Assembly: GCA_022599915.1 (NCBI GenBank) | Contig: JAHZLH010000016.1 | Location: 1 to 64,000, forward strand | Source of the DNA: Actinomycetes bacterium | GTDB taxonomy: Bacteria > Actinomycetota > Actinomycetes > S36-B12 > GCA-2699445 | Reading direction: 5' to 3' | DNA: 64,000 nucleotides | In this document: one piece after another, positions 33,207-41,159 of the stretch | How the letters are laid out: each line of letters begins with the position of its first letter | Position numbering within the stretch: position 1 is the first letter of the stretch | Notes under the pieces: model-generated | Database searches by the model: none | What the model was told of the DNA's origin: nothing | Seen by the model: the letters and a program-made list of their open reading frames with translations, nothing else | Made by a program: the position numbers and the translations under genes

Positions 33207-33542
33207 TTAGTGGCCAGCCGTCTCCCGAGCCAAGACCTGCACTAAGTTGTCGGTGTTCCGCAAAGTGAGGCCGAAGTCGATCAGATCATCGTGAGAGATA
33301 GCGGCACCAAAGTGCATTTCCAGCGCCTCCGCGGGCACATGCACCCGCTCGACGGTGACTCCCGCGCCTCGGAGGAGACTCACGACTTCGTCATCGGCTG
33401 ACTTAGTGACTTCGTCTTCACAGGAGGGACAAATGAACTGGTAGGTGGCCCAGCCGGCCGCCGGGGCGACGACGACATGGATTTCACGAGGTTTGAGGTC
33501 AATGTCACCGCAGGTGGGGCAAGTGGCTTTGATCGTTGTCAT
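33207..33542 (-). CDS. Small zinc-ribbon protein of unknown function
   Basis: 111 aa from ATG 33542, with CGGAGG eight bases upstream. The first 45 residues contain two CxxC knuckles (CPTCGD and CPSCED), a probable treble-clef or zinc-ribbon. The rest is acidic (SADDEVVSLLRGAGV, ISHDDLIDFGL) and may be a helix pair. No family recognised. It occupies the position between the FKBP gene and tatA where actinobacterial genomes usually carry pafB/pafC. A regulatory or chaperone-like role is only guesswork. Confidence 0.75.
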   Translation of the reverse strand: MTTIKATCPTCGDIDLKPREIHVVVAPAAGWATYQFICPSCEDEVTKSADDEVVSLLRGAGVTVERVHVPAEALEMHFGAAISHDDLIDFGLTLRNTDNLVQVLARETAGH

Positions 33543-33586
33543 GGCCACCACCTCCGGCGGGGTCGGTTATCACTTACCGGAAGCAT

Positions 33587-33621
33587 CCCCTGACCGAATC
33601 AGGTTTGCAGCCTGAACGGGG
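33587..33621 (-). promoter_or_regulatory. Mutually exclusive hairpins in the leader of the zinc-ribbon gene
   Basis: The block TCAGG (33599-33603) can pair with CCTGA at 33589-33593 or with CCTGA at 33611-33615, while CCCC (33587-33590) can pair with GGGG (33618-33621). It lies 45-80 bases upstream of the ATG. The layout resembles an attenuator; no known riboswitch class fits. The rest of the gap 33543-33803 holds the repeats at 33674-33705. Confidence 0.35.
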
Positions 33622-33673
33622 TGCACTTCGCCCGATCGTTGCATCTAGCCGGACACAGCCACCCATTCCGGAC

Positions 33674-33705
33674 ACTACGAAATCCGTGACTACGGAATCC
33701 GTAGT
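33674..33705. promoter_or_regulatory. Palindrome with adjacent direct half-repeat (operator candidate)
   Basis: ACTACGGAATCCGTAGT (33689-33705) is a perfect palindrome with a single central base. Directly before it, ACTACGAAATCCGTG (33674-33688) repeats the same sequence with two or three changes, at a 15-base period. It lies in the 261-base gap between the FKBP gene and the zinc-ribbon gene. A dimeric repressor site is the natural reading; no regulator gene is nearby. Confidence 0.5.
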
Positions 33706-33803
33706 GGGCCACGCTTAGACATCTTCGGGAACCGTCGTGACAACTGGTTTACCGCCACAGGGGGTAGTTAAGTGGTTGCGCTGTGTTTCCAGCGAAGCGC
33801 GGG

Positions 33804-34334
33804 CTAGGACGGTGGCGGCTGGATGCTGTCCAACTCCACGACGAAGGCCAACGCCTCATCGGGCTGAATACTAGGCGGCGCGCCCGCGGGGCCATAAGCC
33901 AAGTCTGCGGGAATCAGCAGCAGACGGGCACCGCCTGGCTTCATCCCGGCAACACCCTGGGTCCAGCCGGGGATGACCTGATTGAGCGGGAAGGTGGCCG
34001 GTTCGCCACGGGAGTAGGAGGAATCGAATTCTTCTCGACTCTTGTAACCAACACCGATGTAGTCCACTGTGACGGTGTCCTGTTGGGTAGCTTCTTCACC
34101 TGCGCCCTCGCACAGATCAAAGACCTCAAGTTCGGTGGGTACCGGAGCGTCTTTGCCTACCACTAGTGTCACGGGTCCGTCGTCGCCGGTTGCTGTCGTG
34201 GTCACACCCTGTTCGGTAGTGTCGAAACTGCAGGTTTCGTTCGGATCACCAACGGTTGCGGTCTCAGAATCAGCACACCCGCTGATTACCAGAGCGGCTG
34301 CGGCAAGTGGCAAAAGTAGACGAGTTAGACGCAT
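33804..34334 (-). CDS. FKBP-type peptidyl-prolyl cis-trans isomerase, lipoprotein
   Basis: 176 aa from ATG 34334; a GTG at 34343 is an alternative. Signal peptide with lipobox VISGC, so it should be lipidated and anchored outside the membrane. The FKBP domain occupies the C-terminal half: TVDYIGVGYKSREEFDSSY, NQVIPGWTQGVAGMKPGG, LLIPADLAYG and ALAFVVELDSI. It should catalyse proline isomerisation of exported proteins. Located right after pafA (45 bases), as in many actinobacteria, where FKBP genes sit near pafA. Confidence 0.92.
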   Translation of the reverse strand: MRLTRLLLPLAAAALVISGCADSETATVGDPNETCSFDTTEQGVTTTATGDDGPVTLVVGKDAPVPTELEVFDLCEGAGEEATQQDTVTVDYIGVGYKSREEFDSSYSRGEPATFPLNQVIPGWTQGVAGMKPGGARLLLIPADLAYGPAGAPPSIQPDEALAFVVELDSIQPPPS

Positions 34335-34388
34335 GCCGGTCACTGTACTACCCGGCTATGAATGCACTGACAGCGCCGCGCGGATGTG

Positions 34389-35753
34389 TCACATGCTCTC
34401 GATCAGCCGCTCGACCCGCTCGTCGGTGTTGCGGAACGGATCCTTACATAGCACGGTCCGCTGTGCCTGATCGTTGAGTTTCAGGTGTACCCAATCCACG
34501 GTGTGATCTCGGCGCCGTTCCTGAGCGCGGCGAATGAAGTCGCCGCGCAACTTTGCACGAGTGGTTTGCGGTGGCACAGTTTTAGCCTCAAAAACATCGA
34601 GGTCTGAGACCACCCGTTCGACTTTGTCTTTTCGAGCCAGCAGGTAGTACAGCCCGCGTTCGCGAGAGATGTCATGGTAGGCAAGGTCCATCAACGCAAC
34701 CTGTGGGCTGGACAATGACAGTGAATGCTTGGCCATATAGCGCTCGATCAGTTCCCACTTGATCATCCAGTCGATCTCACCACGCACCAGATCGTGGTTT
34801 TGTGTCTCCACCGCCTCCAGGGTGCGCCGCCATAGGTCGAGAACCCGGGCGTAGATCGGCACTTGATCGAGGCCGGTCCGCTGCGCGAAGGCATCCACCC
34901 GGTCGAAGTATTCGTGCTGGATGTCGAGTGCACTCACTTCGCGACCATTCGCCAGCCGTACTGTGGTCTTGCCGGTGAGGTCGTGGCTGATTTCTCGGAT
35001 TGCCCTAATTGGGTTTTCCAATGTCATGTCGCGAACCGTGCCGCCGTCCTCCAGCATCCGCAGCACCAAATCCGCACTGCCCACTTTGAGCATGGTGGTG
35101 GTCTCGGACATATTGGAGTCCCCCACGATGACGTGCAGTCGGCGGAACCGCTCCGCATCGGCGTGTGGCTCGTCCCGGGTATTGATGATTGGCCGGGATC
35201 GAGTGGTGGCGCTAGAGACGCCCTCCCAGACATGTTCAGCGCGTTGGCTCACGCAATACACCGCGCCCCGAGGAGTTTGCAGTACCTTTCCTGCCCCAAC
35301 AATGATTTGCCGGGAGATGAGGAACGGCAGCAGCGCGTCTGCTAACCGACCGAACTCCCCCACTCGCGCCACCAGGTAGTTCTCGTGGCAGCCGTAGGAG
35401 TTACCGGCCGAGTCAGTGTTGTTCTTGAACAGATAGATTTCGCCGGCTATGCCCTCTTCGCGGAGGCGCCGTTCGGCGTCGACCAATAAGCCTTCCAGAA
35501 TGCGTTCCCCCGCACGATCTTGCGCTACCAACTGCGTGATGTCATCACATTCCGCGGTGGCGTACTCGGGATGACTGCCCACATCCAAATACAGTCGTGC
35601 GCCATTGCGCAAGAAGACGTTGCTCGAGCGACCCCAGGACACGACTCGACGGAAAAGATAGCGAGCGACCTCATCGGGGCTTAACCGTCGCTGCCCTTGA
35701 AAGGTGCAGGTGACCCCGTATTCGGTCTCGATGCCGTAAATCCGCCGGTCCAT
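34389..35753 (-). CDS. pafA: Pup-protein ligase PafA
   Basis: 454 aa, carboxylate-amine ligase fold shared with Dop and glutamine synthetase. Starts [12 protein letters not shown] (the Glu of IETEYG binds Mg-ATP), with [29 protein letters not shown] and [11 protein letters not shown]. It attaches the gamma-carboxylate of Pup's C-terminal Glu to substrate lysines using ATP. Only six bases from prcA, so it is the end of the proteasome operon proper. Clearly PafA rather than Dop because it lacks the Dop-specific loop after the first domain. Confidence 0.96.
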   Translation of the reverse strand: MDRRIYGIETEYGVTCTFQGQRRLSPDEVARYLFRRVVSWGRSSNVFLRNGARLYLDVGSHPEYATAECDDITQLVAQDRAGERILEGLLVDAERRLREEGIAGEIYLFKNNTDSAGNSYGCHENYLVARVGEFGRLADALLPFLISRQIIVGAGKVLQTPRGAVYCVSQRAEHVWEGVSSATTRSRPIINTRDEPHADAERFRRLHVIVGDSNMSETTTMLKVGSADLVLRMLEDGGTVRDMTLENPIRAIREISHDLTGKTTVRLANGREVSALDIQHEYFDRVDAFAQRTGLDQVPIYARVLDLWRRTLEAVETQNHDLVRGEIDWMIKWELIERYMAKHSLSLSSPQVALMDLAYHDISRERGLYYLLARKDKVERVVSDLDVFEAKTVPPQTTRAKLRGDFIRRAQERRRDHTVDWVHLKLNDQAQRTVLCKDPFRNTDERVERLIESM

Positions 35754-35759
35754 GTCTCG

Positions 35760-36452
35760 CTAAGCCTCCCCCAGCAGTTCCGCTATTTCATCGCTTTCGA
35801 GTCGCCGGAACCGACGACGTGGTCGATTCCGATCCAACACGGCAGCCTCGAGATGGTCGGGCTGCAGCACTCGATCCTCGTGACCGGTTTCCGACAGACT
35901 TCGCAGGCAAACCTGCAGGGCAGCAGCTAGATCCATATCTGCTGACCAATGCTCACCCAGATGGGCGCTGATCTCTTCGCTGGACCCGCCCATCGCGACA
36001 AAGTGACGTTCATCAGCCACCGATCCGTCGAAACGCAGCCGGTACAGCTGGTCATCAGCCGGGCTATTGCCGACTTCTGCCACTACGATTTCCACCTCAT
36101 AAGGCTTCTGGGTTTCAGTGAAGATAGTGCCCAAGGTGGTGGCGTAGGCGTTGGCCAGCGCCCGCGCCGTTACATCAGTACGGTCATAGGAGAATCCGCG
36201 CATATCGGCTAGCCGGATCCCGGCCACCCGCAAACTTTCGAACTCGTTGTATTTGCCCACCGCAGCGAATGCGATCCGGTCATAGATTTCCGAAATCTTG
36301 TGCAGCGCCCGCGATGGATTCTCCGCGACGAACAGGATCCCGTCGCCGTATTCGACTGCCACCACGCTGCGACCGCGGGCGATGCCCTTACGGGCAAAGT
36401 CAGCCTTATCCTTCATCACCTGTTCAGGTGAGACGTAGAACGGCATCGACAT
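35760..36452 (-). CDS. prcA: Proteasome alpha subunit PrcA
   Basis: 230 aa. N-terminus [20 protein letters not shown] and [19 protein letters not shown] match bacterial alpha subunits, whose N-terminal octapeptide gates the 20S pore. [12 protein letters not shown] is near the middle. The ATG shares one base with the prcB stop (TGATG). The tail beyond residue 200 is basic and rich in Arg ([12 protein letters not shown]). It forms the outer heptameric rings contacted by Mpa. Confidence 0.95.
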   Translation of the reverse strand: MSMPFYVSPEQVMKDKADFARKGIARGRSVVAVEYGDGILFVAENPSRALHKISEIYDRIAFAAVGKYNEFESLRVAGIRLADMRGFSYDRTDVTARALANAYATTLGTIFTETQKPYEVEIVVAEVGNSPADDQLYRLRFDGSVADERHFVAMGGSSEEISAHLGEHWSADMDLAAALQVCLRSLSETGHEDRVLQPDHLEAAVLDRNRPRRRFRRLESDEIAELLGEA

Positions 36453-37285
36453 CAGGCATCACCGCCCATCGAAGCCAGCGGGCCGTCGGGTCGCCGGTTG
36501 CGCTGAGCCAGCATTAGGTTCGTAGCCTCGGCAATCTGGTCCTCGGCCACGCGACGGAAACCCGCATCATTGACCACTGCAATGGTGGGGAAAATCCGTC
36601 GACTCACATCCGGGCCACCGGTTGCGGAGTCATCGTCGGCTGCATCGTAGAGCGCTTCCAAGACCACGAGTACCGCAGTGTCTTCCGATTGATCCGGAGA
36701 CTGCAGTTTCTTCAGCGAACCGCGAGCGAAGTAAGAACCGGACCCGATCGAATAGAAATCATGCTCCTCGTAACGACCACCGGTGACATCGTAGGAGAAG
36801 ATCCGGCCAGTCGCGGCCTTGTTGTCGTAGCCGGCAAGCAACGGCACTGCCGCTAGACCTTGCATTGCTAAACCCAGATTTCCTCGTAACAAGGTGCCGA
36901 GACGATTGGCCTTGCCTTCGGTGGACAGCTGCGTACCTTCAATTTTTTCGTAATGTTCTAACTCCACCTGGTACAGCCGCACTAGTTCGACGGCAATCCC
37001 GGCACTGCCGGCGATACCGACAGCGGTGTGGTCATCAGCGCTGAAGATCTTGTCGATATCCCGTTGCGCGATCACGTTGCCCATGGTTGCCCGGCGATCT
37101 CCCGCAAGAACGACTCCCCCGGCGTACTTCACTGCCACGATGGTGGTGCCGTGCGGGGCTAGATCGGCGTCGGCTTTCGCATCCCGATCTGGTAGTAGTT
37201 GCGGGTAAGTCCGGCTGACGAATTCCGCGAATGATGAGGTGCCGCGATCCAGGAAGGCTGGCGACAACCCGAACGATTCGGTCAC
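36452..37285 (-). CDS. prcB: Proteasome beta subunit PrcB
   Basis: 277 aa including a 46-residue propeptide; the catalytic nucleophile is Thr47 in [20 protein letters not shown] after autocleavage. Other motifs: [14 protein letters not shown] and [13 protein letters not shown] (conserved substrate-pocket and Gly-Ser-Gly region). GTG start overlaps the last base of the pup stop (TAGTG). Forms the inner rings of the 20S core with PrcA. Position between pup and prcA is the canonical order. Confidence 0.96.
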   Translation of the reverse strand: MTESFGLSPAFLDRGTSSFAEFVSRTYPQLLPDRDAKADADLAPHGTTIVAVKYAGGVVLAGDRRATMGNVIAQRDIDKIFSADDHTAVGIAGSAGIAVELVRLYQVELEHYEKIEGTQLSTEGKANRLGTLLRGNLGLAMQGLAAVPLLAGYDNKAATGRIFSYDVTGGRYEEHDFYSIGSGSYFARGSLKKLQSPDQSEDTAVLVVLEALYDAADDDSATGGPDVSRRIFPTIAVVNDAGFRRVAEDQIAEATNLMLAQRNRRPDGPLASMGGDA

Positions 37286-37494
37286 TACTGACCGCCCTTC
37301 TGCACGAAACCGCGAACGAACTCCTCGGCATTTTCTTCTAGCAGGTCATCGATCTCATCGAGGATTTCATCCACCTCGGCGTCAATCGCCTCTTTGCGCT
37401 CGGCAGCCTCTGGACTGGGTTCGGGGGGTGGGGTCTCTTCGGACTCCTCACTGCTCGATTTGGAGCTGTGCTGGCGTCTGTCCTGCGTAGCCAC
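37285..37494 (-). CDS. pup: Prokaryotic ubiquitin-like protein Pup
   Basis: 69 aa, acidic and disordered with a C-terminal coiled-coil half ([20 protein letters not shown]). Ends [11 protein letters not shown], i.e. the GGQ form that must be deamidated by Dop before PafA can ligate it. GTG start with AAAAGGAG five bases upstream. The helical part binds the coiled coils of Mpa. A 146-base gap separates it from the MFS gene upstream, enough for an own promoter. Confidence 0.97.
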   Translation of the reverse strand: MATQDRRQHSSKSSSEESEETPPPEPSPEAAERKEAIDAEVDEILDEIDDLLEENAEEFVRGFVQKGGQ

Positions 37495-37640
37495 GGTGAC
37501 TCCTTTTCATCTGCTGTTATGGACCCTAGTACCCCAATGCCCCCTGCGGGTGCCCAAATCTGGTTTCAGTCGCAGTCTGGCTAGTATCGCCGGGTTATTC
37601 CGGTTCGGCCAGCGGTGGCCGTGATTGGTCTCGTTACGGT

Positions 37641-39215
37641 TTAACTTCGACGTTGCGCGGGTGGTTCAGAATCCGCGCCCTCGTCTTGTGTGACTGGGCG
37701 AAGACCACGCCGGTTGAACAGGAAGATCAGGGTTGCGACCAGGCCGACGCAGCCGCCAAGCAGCCCTTGTGCGCGATAACCAGCGACGAGACCTTCCCGG
37801 AGTTCCGCGTCATATTCGGATACCAGATCCACTGAGACGGCGTTTTGTGCGGCGATCTCCTCACTACTGGTACCGTCACGAATCTCATCAATGATGGCTA
37901 CGGCCTGTTCCCAATCGCCACCTTGCTCGGACACCAGATTCTCAACGGTGCGTTCGGCAGCGCCGAATGCGATGGTGGCAGTCAGTACTACCCCCACCGC
38001 GACGCCCACGGCGCCGGCGGCACCGCGAATAGCCGAAGCACTGCCCTCTTTACCAGCCGGGGCGCGGTTCATGATGGCGTTGGTCATTACGACGCCGCCG
38101 CCGGTGAAAGCCAGCGAGAATAAACAGAGCACCAAAACTGGGTAGATGATGCTGATGTCGACGGTTTGCCCCACCGTGAGGAAGAGCGCGAGGGTGACCC
38201 CCGACAGCATGACAGTCCCGGCTATCCGCACCCCGAGTCGCTGCAGCAGGCTCTTGGCAAACCAGGCGCCAGCGATGCCGGCCACCTGGCTGGGAACCAT
38301 CAACAGGGCAGCTTGCGTGGCGCTATACCCGTATACGTTCTGCGCGCCGACGGCGAAGTAGTACCAGAGGTTGGAGAACGGCAGTAGCGCAACCACGATC
38401 AGCAAGAGTTTGAAGCCGCCGTGTCTGAAAACTGATAGATCCAGCGTGGGCGATGCCAACCGAACCATGAGTTGCCATAGCGCAACTAGCGCCACGAGTG
38501 CAGCGACCAACCACACGATAGTTTTGGGAGCAGTCAGACCTTCGTAGCTGATACTGCTGACGAACTGCACCAGTCCGGCGAGCACCAGACCGGCCAGCGC
38601 CGGGGTCCACATTTCGCCGGCAGCCGACTGTTCTTCGTCAGGGGGCAACATCCGCCGGGCCGCCAGCAGTGCGCAAAAAGCGAGCAGCGTCCACATGCCC
38701 ACTACGACCCGCCAGGAGGTGTTGTCAATCAGCAGACTCGCCACGATTGGCGCGACCAGGTACACCACCGGGATCGCTAGGCCCAGCATGGCGAAGCCGG
38801 TGGCCCGCTCGTCTTTGCTGGTGAGACGCGCCGCAATGAGGCTGACCGCCACCACTGCGATGCCCTGCTTTCCGATGCTGCCCAACAGCATTCCCAGTGA
38901 GACCACTGGCATCCCGGGCGCGATCATCACCAGGACGTACCCCAGCGTCATAACGGCGGCACTGATGGAGATCACCCGTTTGGCGCCCAACCGAGAGCCC
39001 CAGACTCCTGCGAGGAAAATGACTAGCAACGCGCCGATGCTGGGAAGTTGCCTTAGCAGCGAAGTTTGATCGTCTGTGGCGTTCAAGTCCGTGGTGAGCG
39101 GGTCAATAACGAAGTTGTAGGTCGCACTGGCGATCACTGCACATGCCATGATCGCGGCCACGCCGACGACGAGTTGTCGCTGCGCGCCGGTCAGTTTGGT
39201 CTTGGTACCGGACAT
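37641..39215 (-). CDS. MFS transporter (DHA2-like) inserted between dop and pup
   Basis: 524 aa with about 14 hydrophobic segments and a central loop. Typical MFS motif A region: GVWGSRLGAKRVISISAAVM; TM segments near LVMIAPGMPVVSLGMLLGSI and AALLMVPSQVAGIAGAWFA. Ends with a polar tail, EGADSEPPAQRRS. It fits the drug:H+ antiporter-2 group but substrate is unknown. It is 55 bases downstream of dop on the same strand, so read-through from dop is likely. Its presence inside the Pup locus is unusual. Confidence 0.88.
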   Translation of the reverse strand: MSGTKTKLTGAQRQLVVGVAAIMACAVIASATYNFVIDPLTTDLNATDDQTSLLRQLPSIGALLVIFLAGVWGSRLGAKRVISISAAVMTLGYVLVMIAPGMPVVSLGMLLGSIGKQGIAVVAVSLIAARLTSKDERATGFAMLGLAIPVVYLVAPIVASLLIDNTSWRVVVGMWTLLAFCALLAARRMLPPDEEQSAAGEMWTPALAGLVLAGLVQFVSSISYEGLTAPKTIVWLVAALVALVALWQLMVRLASPTLDLSVFRHGGFKLLLIVVALLPFSNLWYYFAVGAQNVYGYSATQAALLMVPSQVAGIAGAWFAKSLLQRLGVRIAGTVMLSGVTLALFLTVGQTVDISIIYPVLVLCLFSLAFTGGGVVMTNAIMNRAPAGKEGSASAIRGAAGAVGVAVGVVLTATIAFGAAERTVENLVSEQGGDWEQAVAIIDEIRDGTSSEEIAAQNAVSVDLVSEYDAELREGLVAGYRAQGLLGGCVGLVATLIFLFNRRGLRPVTQDEGADSEPPAQRRS

Positions 39216-39270
39216 AGGCCGAGGTTACGGACTTGGTGAGGCGAAGGCACAGCTTTCTTCGCTGCGTCGG

Positions 39271-40791
39271 CTACTCGTTGGCAGTCAGCGCCTGCACCAG
39301 TTCCGTGCCGGTGGCAGTGCGGTCCAGCAACTCACCTACGTGGGCGCGTGTGCCGCGGAATGGGTCGAGGGTGGGGACTCGCTGCAACGCCGCGCGCTCT
39401 GGCAGGTCAAAGATGACCGAGTCCCAAGACGCGGCCACGATGTCGTCGCCGTAGCGCCGGATACACTCACCCCGGAACCAAGCGCGCGTGTCGTCCGGTG
39501 GGGAGACTACGGCGGCGGCGACCTCAGCATCGGTGGTGATGCGCTGTAGCGCACCCCGTTCCTGCAACCGTTGTGCCAACCCCTTGACCGGGTTTACGTC
39601 GCTGTATTGCAGATCCACTAGTGCGAGTCGGGCGGCATCCCAATCGAGGGAATCCCGGCGCCGGTAGCCGTCTAGCAACTTCTTCTTGGCGACCCAGTCC
39701 AACTGATCTGCCAGCGACATCGGGTCAGACTCTAAGGCGGTGAGTACCTCAGACCACCGGCGCAGCACGTCGCGGGTTTGCTCATCGGCCGACAGTCCCA
39801 TGGTCTCGTTGACGTGCTTGTCTGCTTGTTCCAGGAACTCCCACTGCAATTGGACTGCAGTGAGTTTGCGGCCATCGCGCAGTGCAATGCGGTAGTTGAG
39901 CTCTGGGTCGTGAGAGACCGCGTGAAGTGCTGCGACTGGGTGTTCCGGGAACAGCCCTGATGCCACTACTCCGGCTTCTAACGCTGAGAGTACGAGCGCG
40001 GTCGTACCCATCTTGAGGTAGGTCGCGATCTCGGACAGGTTGGCGTCACCAATGATCACGTGCAGCCTGCGATACTTTTCCGGATCGGCGTGCGGCTCAT
40101 CGCGGGTGTTGATGATGGGACGTTTAATGGTGGTTTCTAATCCCACCTCGACCTCGAAGAAGTCCGCACGCTGGCTGAGTTGGAAAGCGGCCCGGTTCCC
40201 GTCCTGACCGATACCGATTCGCCCAGAGCCAGCGATGACCTGCCGAGAAACGAAGAACGGAGTCAATGCAGTGACGATATCGCTGAACGGGGTTTCGCGG
40301 CCCAACAGATAGTTTTCGTGCGTTCCGTACGACGCTCCCTTGTTGTCGGTGTTGTTCTTATACAACTGCAGCGGAAAGCCACCAGGCAAAGCGGAGGCAA
40401 GTGACGCGGCTCTCGCCATCACTCGCTCCCCTGCCTTATCCCACAACACGGCATCACGCGGCGAGGTTACTTCCGGGGTGGAGTACTCGGGATGAGCGTG
40501 ATCTACGTAGAGCCGCGCACCGTTAGTGAGGATCACATTCGCTAGCCCGAGATCCTCATCAGTCAACTGCGAGGGATCAGCCTCGGCACGTGATTGGTCG
40601 AAGCCGCGGGCGTCACGTAGCGGACTTTCTTCGTCGTAGTCCCAGCGGGCGCGCGACTGGCGATCTCCTAACACCTCGACCGCGTAGGCGTTGACGACCT
40701 GGCTGGAGGCCATCATCGCGTTTACATGCGGCCGACCGGGCACGGAAATCCCGTATTCGGTTTCGATACCCATGATCCGGTGCACTGACAT
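39271..40791 (-). CDS. dop: Deamidase/depupylase of Pup (Dop)
   Basis: 506 aa. N-terminus [20 protein letters not shown], then the Dop-specific insertion (about residues 40-75: [20 protein letters not shown]) that PafA lacks. SHPEY-type [32 protein letters not shown] and [14 protein letters not shown] are conserved with PafA. It turns the C-terminal Gln of Pup into Glu and also removes Pup from substrates. Read in the same direction as pup, with only the MFS gene between. Confidence 0.96.
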   Translation of the reverse strand: MSVHRIMGIETEYGISVPGRPHVNAMMASSQVVNAYAVEVLGDRQSRARWDYDEESPLRDARGFDQSRAEADPSQLTDEDLGLANVILTNGARLYVDHAHPEYSTPEVTSPRDAVLWDKAGERVMARAASLASALPGGFPLQLYKNNTDNKGASYGTHENYLLGRETPFSDIVTALTPFFVSRQVIAGSGRIGIGQDGNRAAFQLSQRADFFEVEVGLETTIKRPIINTRDEPHADPEKYRRLHVIIGDANLSEIATYLKMGTTALVLSALEAGVVASGLFPEHPVAALHAVSHDPELNYRIALRDGRKLTAVQLQWEFLEQADKHVNETMGLSADEQTRDVLRRWSEVLTALESDPMSLADQLDWVAKKKLLDGYRRRDSLDWDAARLALVDLQYSDVNPVKGLAQRLQERGALQRITTDAEVAAAVVSPPDDTRAWFRGECIRRYGDDIVAASWDSVIFDLPERAALQRVPTLDPFRGTRAHVGELLDRTATGTELVQALTANE

Positions 40792-41159
40792 GGTCAGAGC
40801 CTAACGTCGGATCGGCCCGAGTACATCGTTCGAGCCCAGACCAAATAACTCCACGCTCGTTCGGCGGCACCTCTGACTCATGAACGGCTACCTCGCAGTG
40901 GCGGTAACCTCCTGCCCGCAGCGGCAGGGGCGCAGTCATCTCGTCACCGGGTGAGTTCGAAGAGTTGCGGGTCCAAGCCTCTGAGAGGCCCGTGTGCGGG
41001 TAACGAAAGATCCCCCATATATCTATTGAAAAGCAAACGAGCGACCGGTCTCACCCACGAATTCGATTGGTTACCTCAAGATTGCCTAATTTGGCTGGAC
41101 CCGTTTGGCGCACTGGCGCCAAATTTCATTAGTTAATCCTGAACTTGAGAGGTGGCGTC
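40792..41159. other. Divergent intergenic region between dop and the BNR-repeat gene
   Basis: 368 bases without a supported gene. Contains a CCTGCC-CGCAGC-GGCAGG hairpin (40911-40928) and, nearer the right gene, the strong dyad at 41104-41123. The stretch 41010-41140 is AT-richer than its surroundings and probably holds the promoter of the 41160 gene. Promoter hexamers could not be placed confidently. Confidence 0.5.
41104..41123. promoter_or_regulatory. 8-bp-arm dyad upstream of the BNR-repeat gene
   Basis: TTTGGCGC (41104-41111), loop ACTG, GCGCCAAA (41116-41123), perfect. Ends 36 bases before the GTG start, so it lies in the leader or overlaps the promoter. Operator or leader hairpin candidate. 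Confidence 0.5.

Noticed and set aside
33587-33680. Resemblance of the zinc-ribbon leader to a TPP riboswitch (AACCTGAT block)
   Set aside because: Only one short block matches; the CTGAGA and GCG-AGGGA elements of the consensus are missing, and the gene has no thiamine link.
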